The notes beneath the pieces were generated by a model. That model had not been told where the DNA came from. It saw only the letters and a program-made list of their open reading frames with translations, and made no database searches. From Flagellimonas marinaquae (lineage in GTDB: Bacteria; Bacteroidota; Bacteroidia; Flavobacteriales; Flavobacteriaceae), in assembly GCF_023716465.1 (NCBI RefSeq), contig NZ_CP092415.1:124001-188000 (forward strand): a stretch of DNA of 64,000 nucleotides, in the 5' to 3' direction. Within the stretch, counting starts at the first letter, position 1, and every line of letters begins with the position of its first letter. The position numbers were made by a program, and so were the translations under genes. Shown piece by piece: positions 17,904 to 25,771 of this stretch.

Positions 17904-18872
17904 TTATGATACAATCATTTCTTTGCTCTCAACGGCAGCCAAATAACGTTCTGCGTCCAAGGCGGCCATGCATCCTGTACCTGCGGCAGTAACCGCCTGT
18001 CTGTATATTTTATCTTGAGCATCCCCACTGGCAAAAACACCGGGCTTGTTTGTTTTTGTGGATTTGGGTTGCGTAATAATATAGCCCGTCTCATCCATGT
18101 CCAACTGTCCTTTGAACACATCGGTATTTGGTTTATGTCCAATAGCTATGAACAGACCCGTTACAGGGATTTCTTCTTTTTCTCCGGTTTGGTTGTTCAC
18201 TACCCTGACCCCTTCTACGACTTGATCGCCCAATACCTCATCTATTTCGGTATTATACCGTATTTCAATATTATCAATACTATTGACCCTATGCTGCATC
18301 GCTTTTGATGCCCTCATGTGGTCTTTACGAACCAGCATGGTTACTTTTGTACATATATTGGCCAAATAAGAGGCCTCTTCTGCGGCAGTATCCCCTGCCC
18401 CAACAATGGCCACATCTTGTCCTTTATAAAAAAACCCGTCGCAGACAGCACATGCGGAGACTCCTCCTCCTCTTAATCGCTGCTCGCTGGGCAAATTCAA
18501 ATATTTGGCAGATGCACCTGTGGAAATAATCACGGTTTCTGCTTCCAATTGGGTCGAATCATCGACGGTAATTTTATGAACACCCCCTATCTCGTCACTA
18601 AATTCTACGGCAGTAACCATTCCTATTCTTACTTCTGTACCAAATCTTTCAGCTTGTTGCTGTAATTGCATCATCATTGCTGGTCCATCGATTCCTTCCG
18701 GATATCCTGGAAAATTGTCAACTTCGGTAGTCGTGGTCAATTGTCCACCAGGCTCCATACCTGTATATAAAACTGGTTTTAAATCTGCCCTTGAGGCATA
18801 TATGGCCGCGGTATAACCAGCCGGTCCTGATCCAATAATCAATGTTTTGATTCTTTCTACTTGTTCTGACAT
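17904..18872 (-). CDS. trxB: Thioredoxin-disulfide reductase
   Basis: 322 residues, standard length. Visible: the FAD-binding GSGPAGYTAAIYASRA, the redox-active CAVC within SACAVCDGFFYKGQ, the NADPH-binding VGAGDTAAEEASYL, and the C-terminal FAD motif ASGDAQD. It transfers electrons from NADPH through FAD to thioredoxin in the cytoplasm. It is monocistronic, with a good -7 box 27 bp upstream of the ATG and a terminator behind it. Confidence 0.97.
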   Translation of the reverse strand: MSEQVERIKTLIIGSGPAGYTAAIYASRADLKPVLYTGMEPGGQLTTTTEVDNFPGYPEGIDGPAMMMQLQQQAERFGTEVRIGMVTAVEFSDEIGGVHKITVDDSTQLEAETVIISTGASAKYLNLPSEQRLRGGGVSACAVCDGFFYKGQDVAIVGAGDTAAEEASYLANICTKVTMLVRKDHMRASKAMQHRVNSIDNIEIRYNTEIDEVLGDQVVEGVRVVNNQTGEKEEIPVTGLFIAIGHKPNTDVFKGQLDMDETGYIITQPKSTKTNKPGVFASGDAQDKIYRQAVTAAGTGCMAALDAERYLAAVESKEMIVS

Positions 18873-19412
18873 AAAAAACTTCCTCTAATGTTATGATACA
18901 AAAGTAGGTTTTTTGTTCAAAACCTTACTTTATCGTAATATTACGTTTAAGTAAAAGTTGTTAACAATTGTGAATGAACATTTCTCCAAAGAGATTATAG
19001 GAAAAGAAAAAAAGGAGCCTTTTTCAAGACTCCTTAACACAAAAAAAAGTAGGTCAAATTTATGGGAACATAATATTTGATCTAAAACCGTTACAACCAA
19101 GGGGCTCAACCTCAAAAACCCCTTGGAGCAACGTAAACCTTATAAGAAATAAGACATTAGGTAAAGAACACTAAGTACCCTATAATCACCCCAATCCTAT
19201 TAAAGGTTTAATCTTAAAGCATATTGCTTTTTGATTGCTGAGACAAACATAGTACAGTCCTTTAAATGTTGAGTGGTATAATTAACCAATGGGTCGTTTG
19301 CGTTAACGGATGCCCAGTTTCAATTTATATTTGGGTTTTGAGAGCTTAGCGTAGGAAAATATGTGTAAAAAACACAAAATATTGGTTTTCAATACTTTAA
19401 TTGTAAAATGAA
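18873..19412. other. 540-bp intergenic region with hairpins; possible small RNA
   Basis: Spacer between rimK (ends 19413) and trxB (starts 18872), much longer than neighbouring spacers. I see no convincing protein. It contains a perfect 8-bp stem CCAAGGGG/CCCCTTGG (19097-19104, 19119-19126, 14-nt loop), a weaker AAGGAG/CTCCTT hairpin near 19013-19036, a minus-strand -7 match TATGTTTG (19251-19244) and a plus-strand match TATATTTG (19326-19333). The mix of promoter-like boxes and hairpins could mean a small RNA read on the minus strand from about 19240 toward 19000. Confidence 0.35.
18899..18906 (-). promoter_or_regulatory. -7 promoter box of trxB
   Basis: On the minus strand TACTTTTG matches TAnnTTTG exactly. 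It predicts a leader of about 20 nt before the trxB ATG (18872). No clear -33 TTG at standard distance is present. Confidence 0.5.
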
Positions 19413-20783
19413 TCAACCGTTGTATTTCAACTTTTTCTCAATGGTTTCGATCATTACATTGGCTATGTCCTTGCCAGTTGTATTCTCTATTCCCTGAAGT
19501 CCCGGTGATGAGTTCACTTCTAAAAGCAAAGGACCTTTATTTGATCGGATTAAATCTACCCCTGCCACATCCAAATTAAATACTTTGGCAGATTTTATGG
19601 CCAACTTTCTTTCTTCTGGTGTGATCTTCACTTTTGCGGCGGCGCCTCCTTGGTGAATATTGGCCCTAAACTCCCCTTTTTGAGCTGTTCTCTGCATGGA
19701 TGCCACTACTTTGCCATTGACTACAAAGCAACGAATGTCGTGGCCGTTCGCTTCCTTTATAAATTCCTGGACCAAAATATTGGTCTGAACGCTTTTAAAG
19801 GCATTGATCACACTTTCTGCCGCTTTGTTGGTCTCGGCCAGTACTACGCCTTTTCCTTGGGTACTTTCCAAAAGCTTAATGATCAAAGGGGCTCCGTTTA
19901 CCATTCGGATCAAATCTTTGGTATCCATCGGGGACTTGGCAAAGCCTGTTGTAGGAATATGGATGTCGTTTTTCGAAAACAATTGGGAGGCGAAAAGCTT
20001 GTCCCGGGACCGTCCAATGGAATCGGCGGAATTTAAGCAATAAACTCCCAAGGTATCGAACTGCCTTAACAGCGCACAACCATAAAAGGTTACTGCGGGT
20101 TTTATTCTGGGAATCACGGCATCGAACTTATCCAATATGTTCCCGCCCCGATATCGAATTTCCGGCGTTGCCGCATCCAATTTCATATAAACGTGCTCCA
20201 CATTCAGAAAAACCACTTTGTGGCCTCGCATTTCTCCTGCCTCAATAATTCTTTTATTACTGTACAGGTTCGGATTACTGGCCAAAAGGCCTAAACGCAG
20301 TCCCTTTTTCTCCGTAATAAAGGGTTGGTATTTTTTTTCGATTTCTTCATCTGTATAATCGCCCTGGATAAAACTTTTGGACGGATCTACCAGGTATCTC
20401 TCGTTGATAGCTTCCCTACCAAGGAGCATGCGGTACTCCATTGTATCCCGATTGGCCAAGGTAAGTTCTATATCGAACACATTGCCGGCAATGTTCACTG
20501 CTGTTTTAATTACCGGCCTTTCCTCTGCAATTCCCTGTGAACTCTTAACCGTGCGAACATCGACCAATTTGGCCTGACACAAGATGGCTATGCTCCTATT
20601 ATCCTGAACGGGGTTCACCTCAAAGCGAACCCATTCCTCAAATCCTTTGTTGAATATTTTAATTTTACTGGCCTGAATGGATGATGTCTTTGCTCCGGAA
20701 TCTACTCTGGCTTTTACGGCCGGAATTCTTAAATCGTCAAACTGGCACCATTCCTCGGTTCCCAATATTTTAAAATCGCTCAA
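19413..20783 (-). CDS. rimK: RimK-type ATP-grasp ligase with fused retropepsin-like (RimB-type) domain
   Basis: 456 residues in two parts. Residues 1 to about 145 are the ATP-dependent zinc protease/retropepsin-like domain (DUF785, RimB-type), with the aspartyl signature VDSGAKTSS at residues 27-35 and LLGREAI further on. Residues about 160-456 are a RimK-like ATP-grasp ligase: LGLLASNPNLYSNKRIIEAG, then QGKGVVL and the Mg-binding LLLEVNSSPGLQGIE. Stand-alone RimK adds glutamates to ribosomal protein S6, and RimB is often encoded next to it; here both are one chain. The substrate here is not known. It closes the polyamine operon, 13 bp after the RMD1-family gene. Confidence 0.88.
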   Translation of the reverse strand: MSDFKILGTEEWCQFDDLRIPAVKARVDSGAKTSSIQASKIKIFNKGFEEWVRFEVNPVQDNRSIAILCQAKLVDVRTVKSSQGIAEERPVIKTAVNIAGNVFDIELTLANRDTMEYRMLLGREAINERYLVDPSKSFIQGDYTDEEIEKKYQPFITEKKGLRLGLLASNPNLYSNKRIIEAGEMRGHKVVFLNVEHVYMKLDAATPEIRYRGGNILDKFDAVIPRIKPAVTFYGCALLRQFDTLGVYCLNSADSIGRSRDKLFASQLFSKNDIHIPTTGFAKSPMDTKDLIRMVNGAPLIIKLLESTQGKGVVLAETNKAAESVINAFKSVQTNILVQEFIKEANGHDIRCFVVNGKVVASMQRTAQKGEFRANIHQGGAAAKVKITPEERKLAIKSAKVFNLDVAGVDLIRSNKGPLLLEVNSSPGLQGIENTTGKDIANVMIETIEKKLKYNG

Positions 20784-20796
20784 AACAACTATGTAT

Positions 20797-21585
20797 TTAA
20801 CTAATTAATCGCATTATAAAAAGGTCCACTACTTCGACCAAAATCAGAATAATTATGATCCACTCGAGCCTACTGCTTTCTCTATGGTCCATAATATTCA
20901 TGAACAAACTGAGGTTTTCCTTGATCACATTGCCTTGTTCCTTTATATTTCGATACCGTTCCTTAAGGTCAAAAATCTGCTTTAATCCTTTGTCCAATCG
21001 ATCGAGTTCCAAATCTTCCCAAACTACTTCGTGAGAATCAAATATATATAGGTTCTCGGAGATCTGGTTGTTTATGTTCAAGACTTTTGCAATATGCCTC
21101 TTTAATTTTCTTCCCCCAATGTCCAATTTTCCTTTTTGTTCCAGATATGTGGTGTGTTGACGGGTCTCTTTCATGGCCTGTTCCGATAGCCCCGCATAAA
21201 AGTCCAATGCAACGGACTGGGACAAGTGCAACAATGCCAAACGAATACCCTCCTGATTGGTACTGGGCAATATTACTTTATCCTGATGGATCGTGGCTTT
21301 TTCCTTATCGGCTACAAGTTCCAAGTCCATGGTCTCGGTAATATCGGACTGTCTCCATTCTTCACAGAAAGGTTTTATTTCCATTAACAATTGTGAAATT
21401 TCTGCTTCGGAATAACCGAAAAAGGAAACTACACCATACCTGAAAATATAAAGGTAACGTGATGCATCGGAATAAAAAAGTTCATCCCGGTCGCCATAGA
21501 CCAATTCTTTTCCCAAAGCCTGGTTCCTACAAGCTGGAATATTGATGCTTGTGGCCAGATGCAAAGCGATTGCTTTTGATTCCAT
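20797..21585 (-). CDS. RMD1/DUF155-family membrane-anchored protein
   Basis: 262 residues matching the RMD1 (DUF155) family: a soluble N-terminal domain with YLYIFRYGVVSFFGYSEAEI and a C-terminal region of helices (DRLDKGLKQIFDLKERYRNIKEQG), ending in a single membrane segment WIIIILILVEVVDLFIM. This is the same architecture as the mitochondrial homologues Rmd1/RMND1, which anchor or support mitoribosomes. The bacterial role is unestablished. The tail-anchored topology places the bulk in the cytoplasm. It is 30 bp from the preceding gene and 13 bp from rimK, so it is in the operon. Confidence 0.85.
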   Translation of the reverse strand: MESKAIALHLATSINIPACRNQALGKELVYGDRDELFYSDASRYLYIFRYGVVSFFGYSEAEISQLLMEIKPFCEEWRQSDITETMDLELVADKEKATIHQDKVILPSTNQEGIRLALLHLSQSVALDFYAGLSEQAMKETRQHTTYLEQKGKLDIGGRKLKRHIAKVLNINNQISENLYIFDSHEVVWEDLELDRLDKGLKQIFDLKERYRNIKEQGNVIKENLSLFMNIMDHRESSRLEWIIIILILVEVVDLFIMRLIS

Positions 21586-21615
21586 CTTTATATAGAATTA
21601 TAAAACATCTGGCAA

Positions 21616-21924
21616 TTATTCTTCTTCGGTGCTTTCGAGCTCATCGGTGCCAAGATTTGTATCCTCCGCGTCGTCGTTGTCCGAATCATCGAACTCTTCC
21701 ATTGCCATTACCAATCGCTTGCTCACCTTGATCAGGTAGGCCGTGTCCTCGGTCCTGACCTCAACACATTCCACCACTTCGTTATTAGCGTTGCGGTAGG
21801 TTACAATATCGTCATCGTCATAACCATCGGGGAACTTTTCCACTAGGAGGTTGAGCATATTGTTGTCCAACTTTTTAAAATCGACGATCACTCTTTTTAA
21901 GACGGTTGTTTGTCCTTTTTTCAT
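21616..21924 (-). CDS. Small acidic conserved protein of the polyamine operon
   Basis: 102 residues. The first 75 form a compact domain (TTVLKRVIVDFKKLDNNMLNLLVEKFPDGYDDDDIVTYRN), and the last 25 are almost all Asp/Glu/Thr/Ser. Genes like this accompany deoxyhypusine-synthase homologues in flavobacteria as I recall, but no function is known. The acidic tail might bind polycations such as polyamines; that is speculation. It starts 2 bp after the DHS homologue stops. Confidence 0.75.
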   Translation of the reverse strand: MKKGQTTVLKRVIVDFKKLDNNMLNLLVEKFPDGYDDDDIVTYRNANNEVVECVEVRTEDTAYLIKVSKRLVMAMEEFDDSDNDDAEDTNLGTDELESTEEE

Positions 21925-21926
21925 GA

Positions 21927-22901
21927 TTACATATCTAACAGGTAGGCGAAAATCAGCGGTGCCACAATGGTCGCATCGGATTCCACGATAAACTTGGGCG
22001 TGTTTATATCCAACTTGCCCCAGGTAATCTTCTCGTTGGGCACGGCCCCTGAATATGAGCCATAGCTGGTGGTGGAATCACTGATCTGACAGAAATAGCT
22101 CCAAAACGGGGTATCCGTTTGTTCCAGATCTTGATACAGCATAGGCACTACACATATTGGAAAATCTCCGGCGATTCCTCCCCCAATCTGAAAAAAGCCA
22201 ATTCCCTTTTCAGAATTTTTGGAATACCAATCCGCTAAAAATGTCATGTACTCAATACCGGATTTTACCGTGCTGGCCTTGAGCTCGCCTTTGATTACGT
22301 AGCTGGCAAATATGTTTCCCATGGTACTGTCTTCCCAACCTGGAACCACTATTGGCAAGTTTTTTTGGGCAGCTGCGTACATCCACGAGTCCTTAATGTC
22401 TATTTCGTAGTACTGTTCCAACACTCCCGAAAGCAAAAGTTTGTACATGTACTCATGTGGAAAATAGCGCTCTTCTTTTTCGTCGGCCTCTTTCCAAATG
22501 TCATAAATATGTTTTTGCAACCTTCTAAACGCTTCTTCTTCGGGGATGCAGGTATCGGTAACCCTGTTCAATCCGTTCTCCAAAAGGTCCCATTCTTCCT
22601 GTGGGGTCAAATCCCTATAATTGGGTACTCTCTTGTAGTGCGAGTGTGCCACCAGGTTCATTAGATCCTCCTCTAGGTTGGCACCTGTGCAGGAAACAAT
22701 ATGGACCTTATCGGTACGGATGATTTCAGCGAAAATTTTTCCAAGTTCGGCTGTACTCATAGCTCCGGCCAAGGAAACCAACATTTTGGAACCTTTGTTC
22801 AGTTGGTCTTCATAGCCTTTAGCAGCATCCACTAGGGCCGCAGAGTTAAAATGCAAGAAGTATTTTTGTATGAATTGTGATATTTCTCCTTTGTTATTCA
22901 T
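21927..22901 (-). CDS. Deoxyhypusine-synthase-family enzyme, probably homospermidine synthase
   Basis: 324 residues. Family landmarks: SLAGAMSTAELGKIFAEII, VSCTGANLEEDL, FFQIGGGIAGDFPI for NAD binding, and EKITWGKLDI with the lysine that carries the aminobutyl intermediate. True deoxyhypusine requires eIF5A, which bacteria lack. Bacterial members instead transfer the aminobutyl group to a polyamine, and sym-homospermidine is the typical polyamine of Flavobacteriaceae, so homospermidine synthase is the most likely role. It overlaps speB by 8 bp, directly coupling it to putrescine supply. Confidence 0.85.
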   Translation of the reverse strand: MNNKGEISQFIQKYFLHFNSAALVDAAKGYEDQLNKGSKMLVSLAGAMSTAELGKIFAEIIRTDKVHIVSCTGANLEEDLMNLVAHSHYKRVPNYRDLTPQEEWDLLENGLNRVTDTCIPEEEAFRRLQKHIYDIWKEADEKEERYFPHEYMYKLLLSGVLEQYYEIDIKDSWMYAAAQKNLPIVVPGWEDSTMGNIFASYVIKGELKASTVKSGIEYMTFLADWYSKNSEKGIGFFQIGGGIAGDFPICVVPMLYQDLEQTDTPFWSYFCQISDSTTSYGSYSGAVPNEKITWGKLDINTPKFIVESDATIVAPLIFAYLLDM

Positions 22902-23829
22902 CGTAATCTAAATTGTTTTTGGACATTTTGAAGTCTTCATCACTATCTTCAAAGTCTTCGTCCATGTATTCGTTGTTGTTTACAAATTTGTAGCTCAACA
23001 TTTTATAGTAAAGCTTGGCGGCCAAGAAATCGGAGGACTTATCAATATCGTTCGGACATAGCTCAACAATATCAAACCCTACTACGTTCTTTTCTTTAAA
23101 GACCCTGCGTAAAAAATCCAAAGTCTCGTACCAAAACAAACCTCCTGGCTCTGGTGTTCCCGTGGATGGCAAAATAGAAGGGTCAAAAGCATCCAAATCA
23201 AAAGTGATGTACACATTATCCGTCATCAAATCCAAGGCGGAATCCATCCAAAAATCATCGGAGATCATCTCATGGGCAAAAAATACTTGATCCTTGTCCA
23301 TTACCAATGTTTCGGTGTAATCCATACTGCGAATGCCCACTTGTACCAAGTTGGTGGTCTCGTTGGCTTCGTACAATGCACAGGCATGATTGTATTTAGT
23401 GCCTTCATATTCCTTGCGCAAATCGGCATGTGCATCAATTTGAAGCACGGTAAGGTCTTCAAAACACTCGTTAAAAGCTCTAATGGCACCAATGGAAATG
23501 GAATGTTCCCCACCGACCATGGTCACCAACTTGTTTCGGTTGATGTATTCTTTCACGGTCTTGTGAACCGATTCCACCATAGCATCCGGTGTATCAAAGC
23601 CATCAAGGGTATCTGCCAAATACACTCCTTGTTTATAGACTTCGCTATCGGTTTCAATATCGTAGACCTCCATGTTTTCTGAGGCCTCCAAGAAGGCTTC
23701 CGGACCTTTGTCCGCTCCTTTTCCCCAAGTACTGGTACCATCATAAGGAACTGGCAACAATACCACTTTTGCCTTTTCGGGCGAGCCGTATTCCTTTGGA
23801 ATACCAGCGTATGTTCTTTCGGTTTTCAT
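22894..23829 (-). CDS. speB: Agmatinase (agmatine ureohydrolase)
   Basis: 311 residues of the ureohydrolase family. The manganese ligands are visible: GGEHS, DAHADL and DLDAFDPS. It hydrolyses agmatine to putrescine and urea in the cytoplasm. The C-terminus has an extra acidic tail (YMDEDFEDSDEDF) after the usual end of the fold. It is 20 bp after speA, which makes agmatine, and overlaps the DHS homologue, which uses putrescine. Confidence 0.95.
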   Translation of the reverse strand: MKTERTYAGIPKEYGSPEKAKVVLLPVPYDGTSTWGKGADKGPEAFLEASENMEVYDIETDSEVYKQGVYLADTLDGFDTPDAMVESVHKTVKEYINRNKLVTMVGGEHSISIGAIRAFNECFEDLTVLQIDAHADLRKEYEGTKYNHACALYEANETTNLVQVGIRSMDYTETLVMDKDQVFFAHEMISDDFWMDSALDLMTDNVYITFDLDAFDPSILPSTGTPEPGGLFWYETLDFLRRVFKEKNVVGFDIVELCPNDIDKSSDFLAAKLYYKMLSYKFVNNNEYMDEDFEDSDEDFKMSKNNLDYDE

Positions 23830-23849
23830 TTTTTTAAATACTTTCTTTT

Positions 23850-25304
23850 TCAGTTATTGCTAGGTACGGGCAAATTGTTGGCCTCCACCAATACATCGGC
23901 AGATTTTTTGTTGCCGTAGCCGAGTATGGAAAGAAACTCTCCAGCCGTTTGCTGCTCGGCAAACACGCGCGTTTTGATATTCCCTTCCTCATCTTTATCA
24001 ATAAGAATATGTTGGGGATTGGGAATTAAACAATGCTGCAATCCACCAAAACCACCAATGGTTTCCTGGTAAGCTCCCGTATTGAAGAATCCAATGTACA
24101 AGGGCTTGTCCTTTTTGTATTTGGGCAAATAAATGGCATTCATGTGCTGCTCCGAATTATAATAATCATCACTATCACAAGTCAATCCCCCTAACAGCAC
24201 GCGCTCATATTCCTCATTCCAACGATTGATGGCCAACATGATGAATCGCTTGCTAATCGCCCAAGAATCCGGCATTGTGGTAATAAAAGATGAATTGATC
24301 ATGTTCCATTTTTCACGATCGTTTTGTTGTTTTTGATACAGCACTTCGTAGATGTTACCTCCACTTTCGCCCACGGTAAAGCTTCCAAACTCGGTAAAGA
24401 TATTAGGCACATCCACCCCGGCTTCCTCGCATGCTTGACCTATTTGATGAATGATCTCGTCCACCATATATTCATAATCATACTCGAACGCCAAAGAGTT
24501 TTTTATGGGAAAACCACCTCCAATGTTAAGGCTATCCAAGGTGGGGCACACCTTTTTAAGATTGATGTACACTTTTAAACACTTTAACAGCTCGTTCCAA
24601 TAGTAGGCCGTGTCCCTAATTCCCGTATTGATGAAGAAATGAAGCATCTTCAACTGCACTTGGGTGTTGGGTTTTATGGACTGATTGTAAAACGGAACAA
24701 TGTTTTTGTACCCAATACCCAATCTAGAGGTGTAAAACTCAAATTTAGGTTCTTCTTCGGAAGCAATTCGGATTCCAATCTGGAATTTGCCTTCAATGGC
24801 TTCGCCCAACAGGTTGATTTCCTCATAATTGTCAATAATCGGGATACAGTTCCTATGGCCATGGTTTATTAATCGGGCTATATTTTGTACATATTGGTCT
24901 CTTTTAAAACCATTACAGATCACATAGGTGTCTTTTGTGATTTTACCTGTACTCTTCAAGTGTTCCACAATGTTGATATCAAAAGCGGAAGAGGTCTCGA
25001 TATGGATATCGTTCTTTAGTGCTTCGTTCAGTACATGTTCAAAGTGCGAACTCTTGGTGCAATAACAATAGTGGTATTTTCCGGCATATTTATGTTTTTC
25101 AATAGCTGAATTGAACCATCCCTTTGCCCTTTGAATGTTATGTGAAATTTTGGGCAAGTAGGTAAACTTTAAAGGTGTACCGTAGCGTTGCGCCAAATCG
25201 TTCAGATCTATGCCATGGAATTGAAGTTTATTGTCTTTTAATTTAAATTCTTCTTGTGGGAAATCATAAGTCTGCTCGATCAGGTCGATGTATTTTGTTT
25301 TCAT
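23850..25304 (-). CDS. speA: Arginine decarboxylase, PLP fold III
   Basis: 484 residues, shorter than the approximately 630-660-residue E. coli SpeA but similar to flavobacterial homologues. The PLP lysine is in the YCTKSSH motif (K84); GGGFPIKNS and FTEFGSFTVGESGG belong to the substrate and phosphate-binding parts of the alanine-racemase-like barrel. It converts arginine to agmatine and is the first full-length enzyme of the six-gene operon to rimK. No Shine-Dalgarno-like sequence precedes the ATG; instead the start codon borders one arm of a perfect inverted repeat in the leader. Confidence 0.95.
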   Translation of the reverse strand: MKTKYIDLIEQTYDFPQEEFKLKDNKLQFHGIDLNDLAQRYGTPLKFTYLPKISHNIQRAKGWFNSAIEKHKYAGKYHYCYCTKSSHFEHVLNEALKNDIHIETSSAFDINIVEHLKSTGKITKDTYVICNGFKRDQYVQNIARLINHGHRNCIPIIDNYEEINLLGEAIEGKFQIGIRIASEEEPKFEFYTSRLGIGYKNIVPFYNQSIKPNTQVQLKMLHFFINTGIRDTAYYWNELLKCLKVYINLKKVCPTLDSLNIGGGFPIKNSLAFEYDYEYMVDEIIHQIGQACEEAGVDVPNIFTEFGSFTVGESGGNIYEVLYQKQQNDREKWNMINSSFITTMPDSWAISKRFIMLAINRWNEEYERVLLGGLTCDSDDYYNSEQHMNAIYLPKYKKDKPLYIGFFNTGAYQETIGGFGGLQHCLIPNPQHILIDKDEEGNIKTRVFAEQQTAGEFLSILGYGNKKSADVLVEANNLPVPSNN

Positions 25305-25387
25305 TTTGAATTTCGTAAAAAAATGTAATTATTGATAGATAGAAAAGGTTCTGAAGTACAGGAGGTACTCAGATACGAAATTCAAAA
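25304..25387 (-). promoter_or_regulatory. Long-range inverted repeat over the speA translation start
   Basis: In the mRNA, TTTTGAATTTCGTA (25387 to 25374) can pair with TACGAAATTCAAAA (25317 to 25304), a perfect 14-bp stem. The second arm ends with the A of the speA ATG, so pairing would hide the initiation region. The 56-nt loop contains a smaller AGTAC/GTACT hairpin (25355-25369). This looks like a translational switch. Confidence 0.6.
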
Positions 25388-25413
25388 ACGGTATACGGTA
25401 CAAAGTAGGGAGT

Positions 25414-25429
25414 CCGTGAAAAATCACGG
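25414..25429 (-). other. Hairpin directly after the leader ORF stop
   Basis: CCGTGA-AAAA-TCACGG (plus strand) is a perfect 6-bp stem starting one base after the stop codon of the 50-codon leader ORF. It has no T-run behind it on the minus strand, so it is more likely an RNA structure than a terminator. Confidence 0.5.
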
Positions 25430-25582
25430 TTAAAAAGATGTCGTTCTTCGAAAGTCAGCCCGTATATTCGGTGTCTTGATCTCAAGACGGCTTTTTGGGT
25501 AGACTTTCTTATCCCCAAAAGCCCGAACATGAAAAAAGTCTTCAAAGCTTATAGGCAATGCGTCCACATTGGGTGAACTCAT
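25430..25582 (-). CDS. 50-residue leader ORF upstream of speA
   Basis: An ATG at 25582 opens a 50-codon frame that stops at 25430, 125 nt before speA. The product begins MSSPNVDALPISFEDFFHV and ends RADFRRTTSF. It has five arginines, three of them in the last ten residues. Composition looks like a real protein rather than a chance frame, and a consensus promoter lies 10 bp upstream. I do not recognise the family. Arginine codons near the end, just before two RNA structures and the arginine decarboxylase start, suggest a regulatory leader peptide; a stand-alone small protein is the alternative. Confidence 0.5.
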   Translation of the reverse strand: MSSPNVDALPISFEDFFHVRAFGDKKVYPKSRLEIKTPNIRADFRRTTSF

Positions 25583-25591
25583 TTTATGGGG

Positions 25592-25620
25592 CAAACATAA
25601 TTAAAAATCCGATACGGCAA
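25592..25620 (-). promoter_or_regulatory. Promoter of the speA leader/polyamine operon
   Basis: Minus strand: TTG (25620-25618), 18-bp spacer, TATGTTTG (25599-25592), an exact TAnnTTTG. Transcription would start within a few bases of the leader ORF ATG (25582), implying a nearly leaderless start for the 50-codon ORF. Confidence 0.65.
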
Positions 25621-25704
25621 GGTTTTTTGAAAAAAAATTACACACCCTTAACATATTGAAAACAAACATGTTGGATTTTAATTTTAAAATTCTAAAAAGA
25701 AATA

Positions 25705-25741
25705 AATAAAAACTGACCAGTAAAAAACATCTACTGGTCAG
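25705..25741 (-). terminator. Terminator of the molybdenum hydroxylase operon
   Basis: CTGACCAGTA (25713-25722) and TACTGGTCAG (25732-25741) form a perfect 10-bp stem, followed on the minus strand by TTTTTATTTATTT. It lies 30 bp beyond the stop of the large subunit. Confidence 0.88.
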
Positions 25742-25771
25742 CTACTGAACATTTATTTTGAATCTATATCA

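Noticed and set aside
18930..19115. 61-codon minus-strand frame in the rimK-trxB spacer
   Set aside because: Its composition is low complexity (Phe/Leu/Ser), it overlaps the hairpins, and it has no promoter; not supported as a gene.
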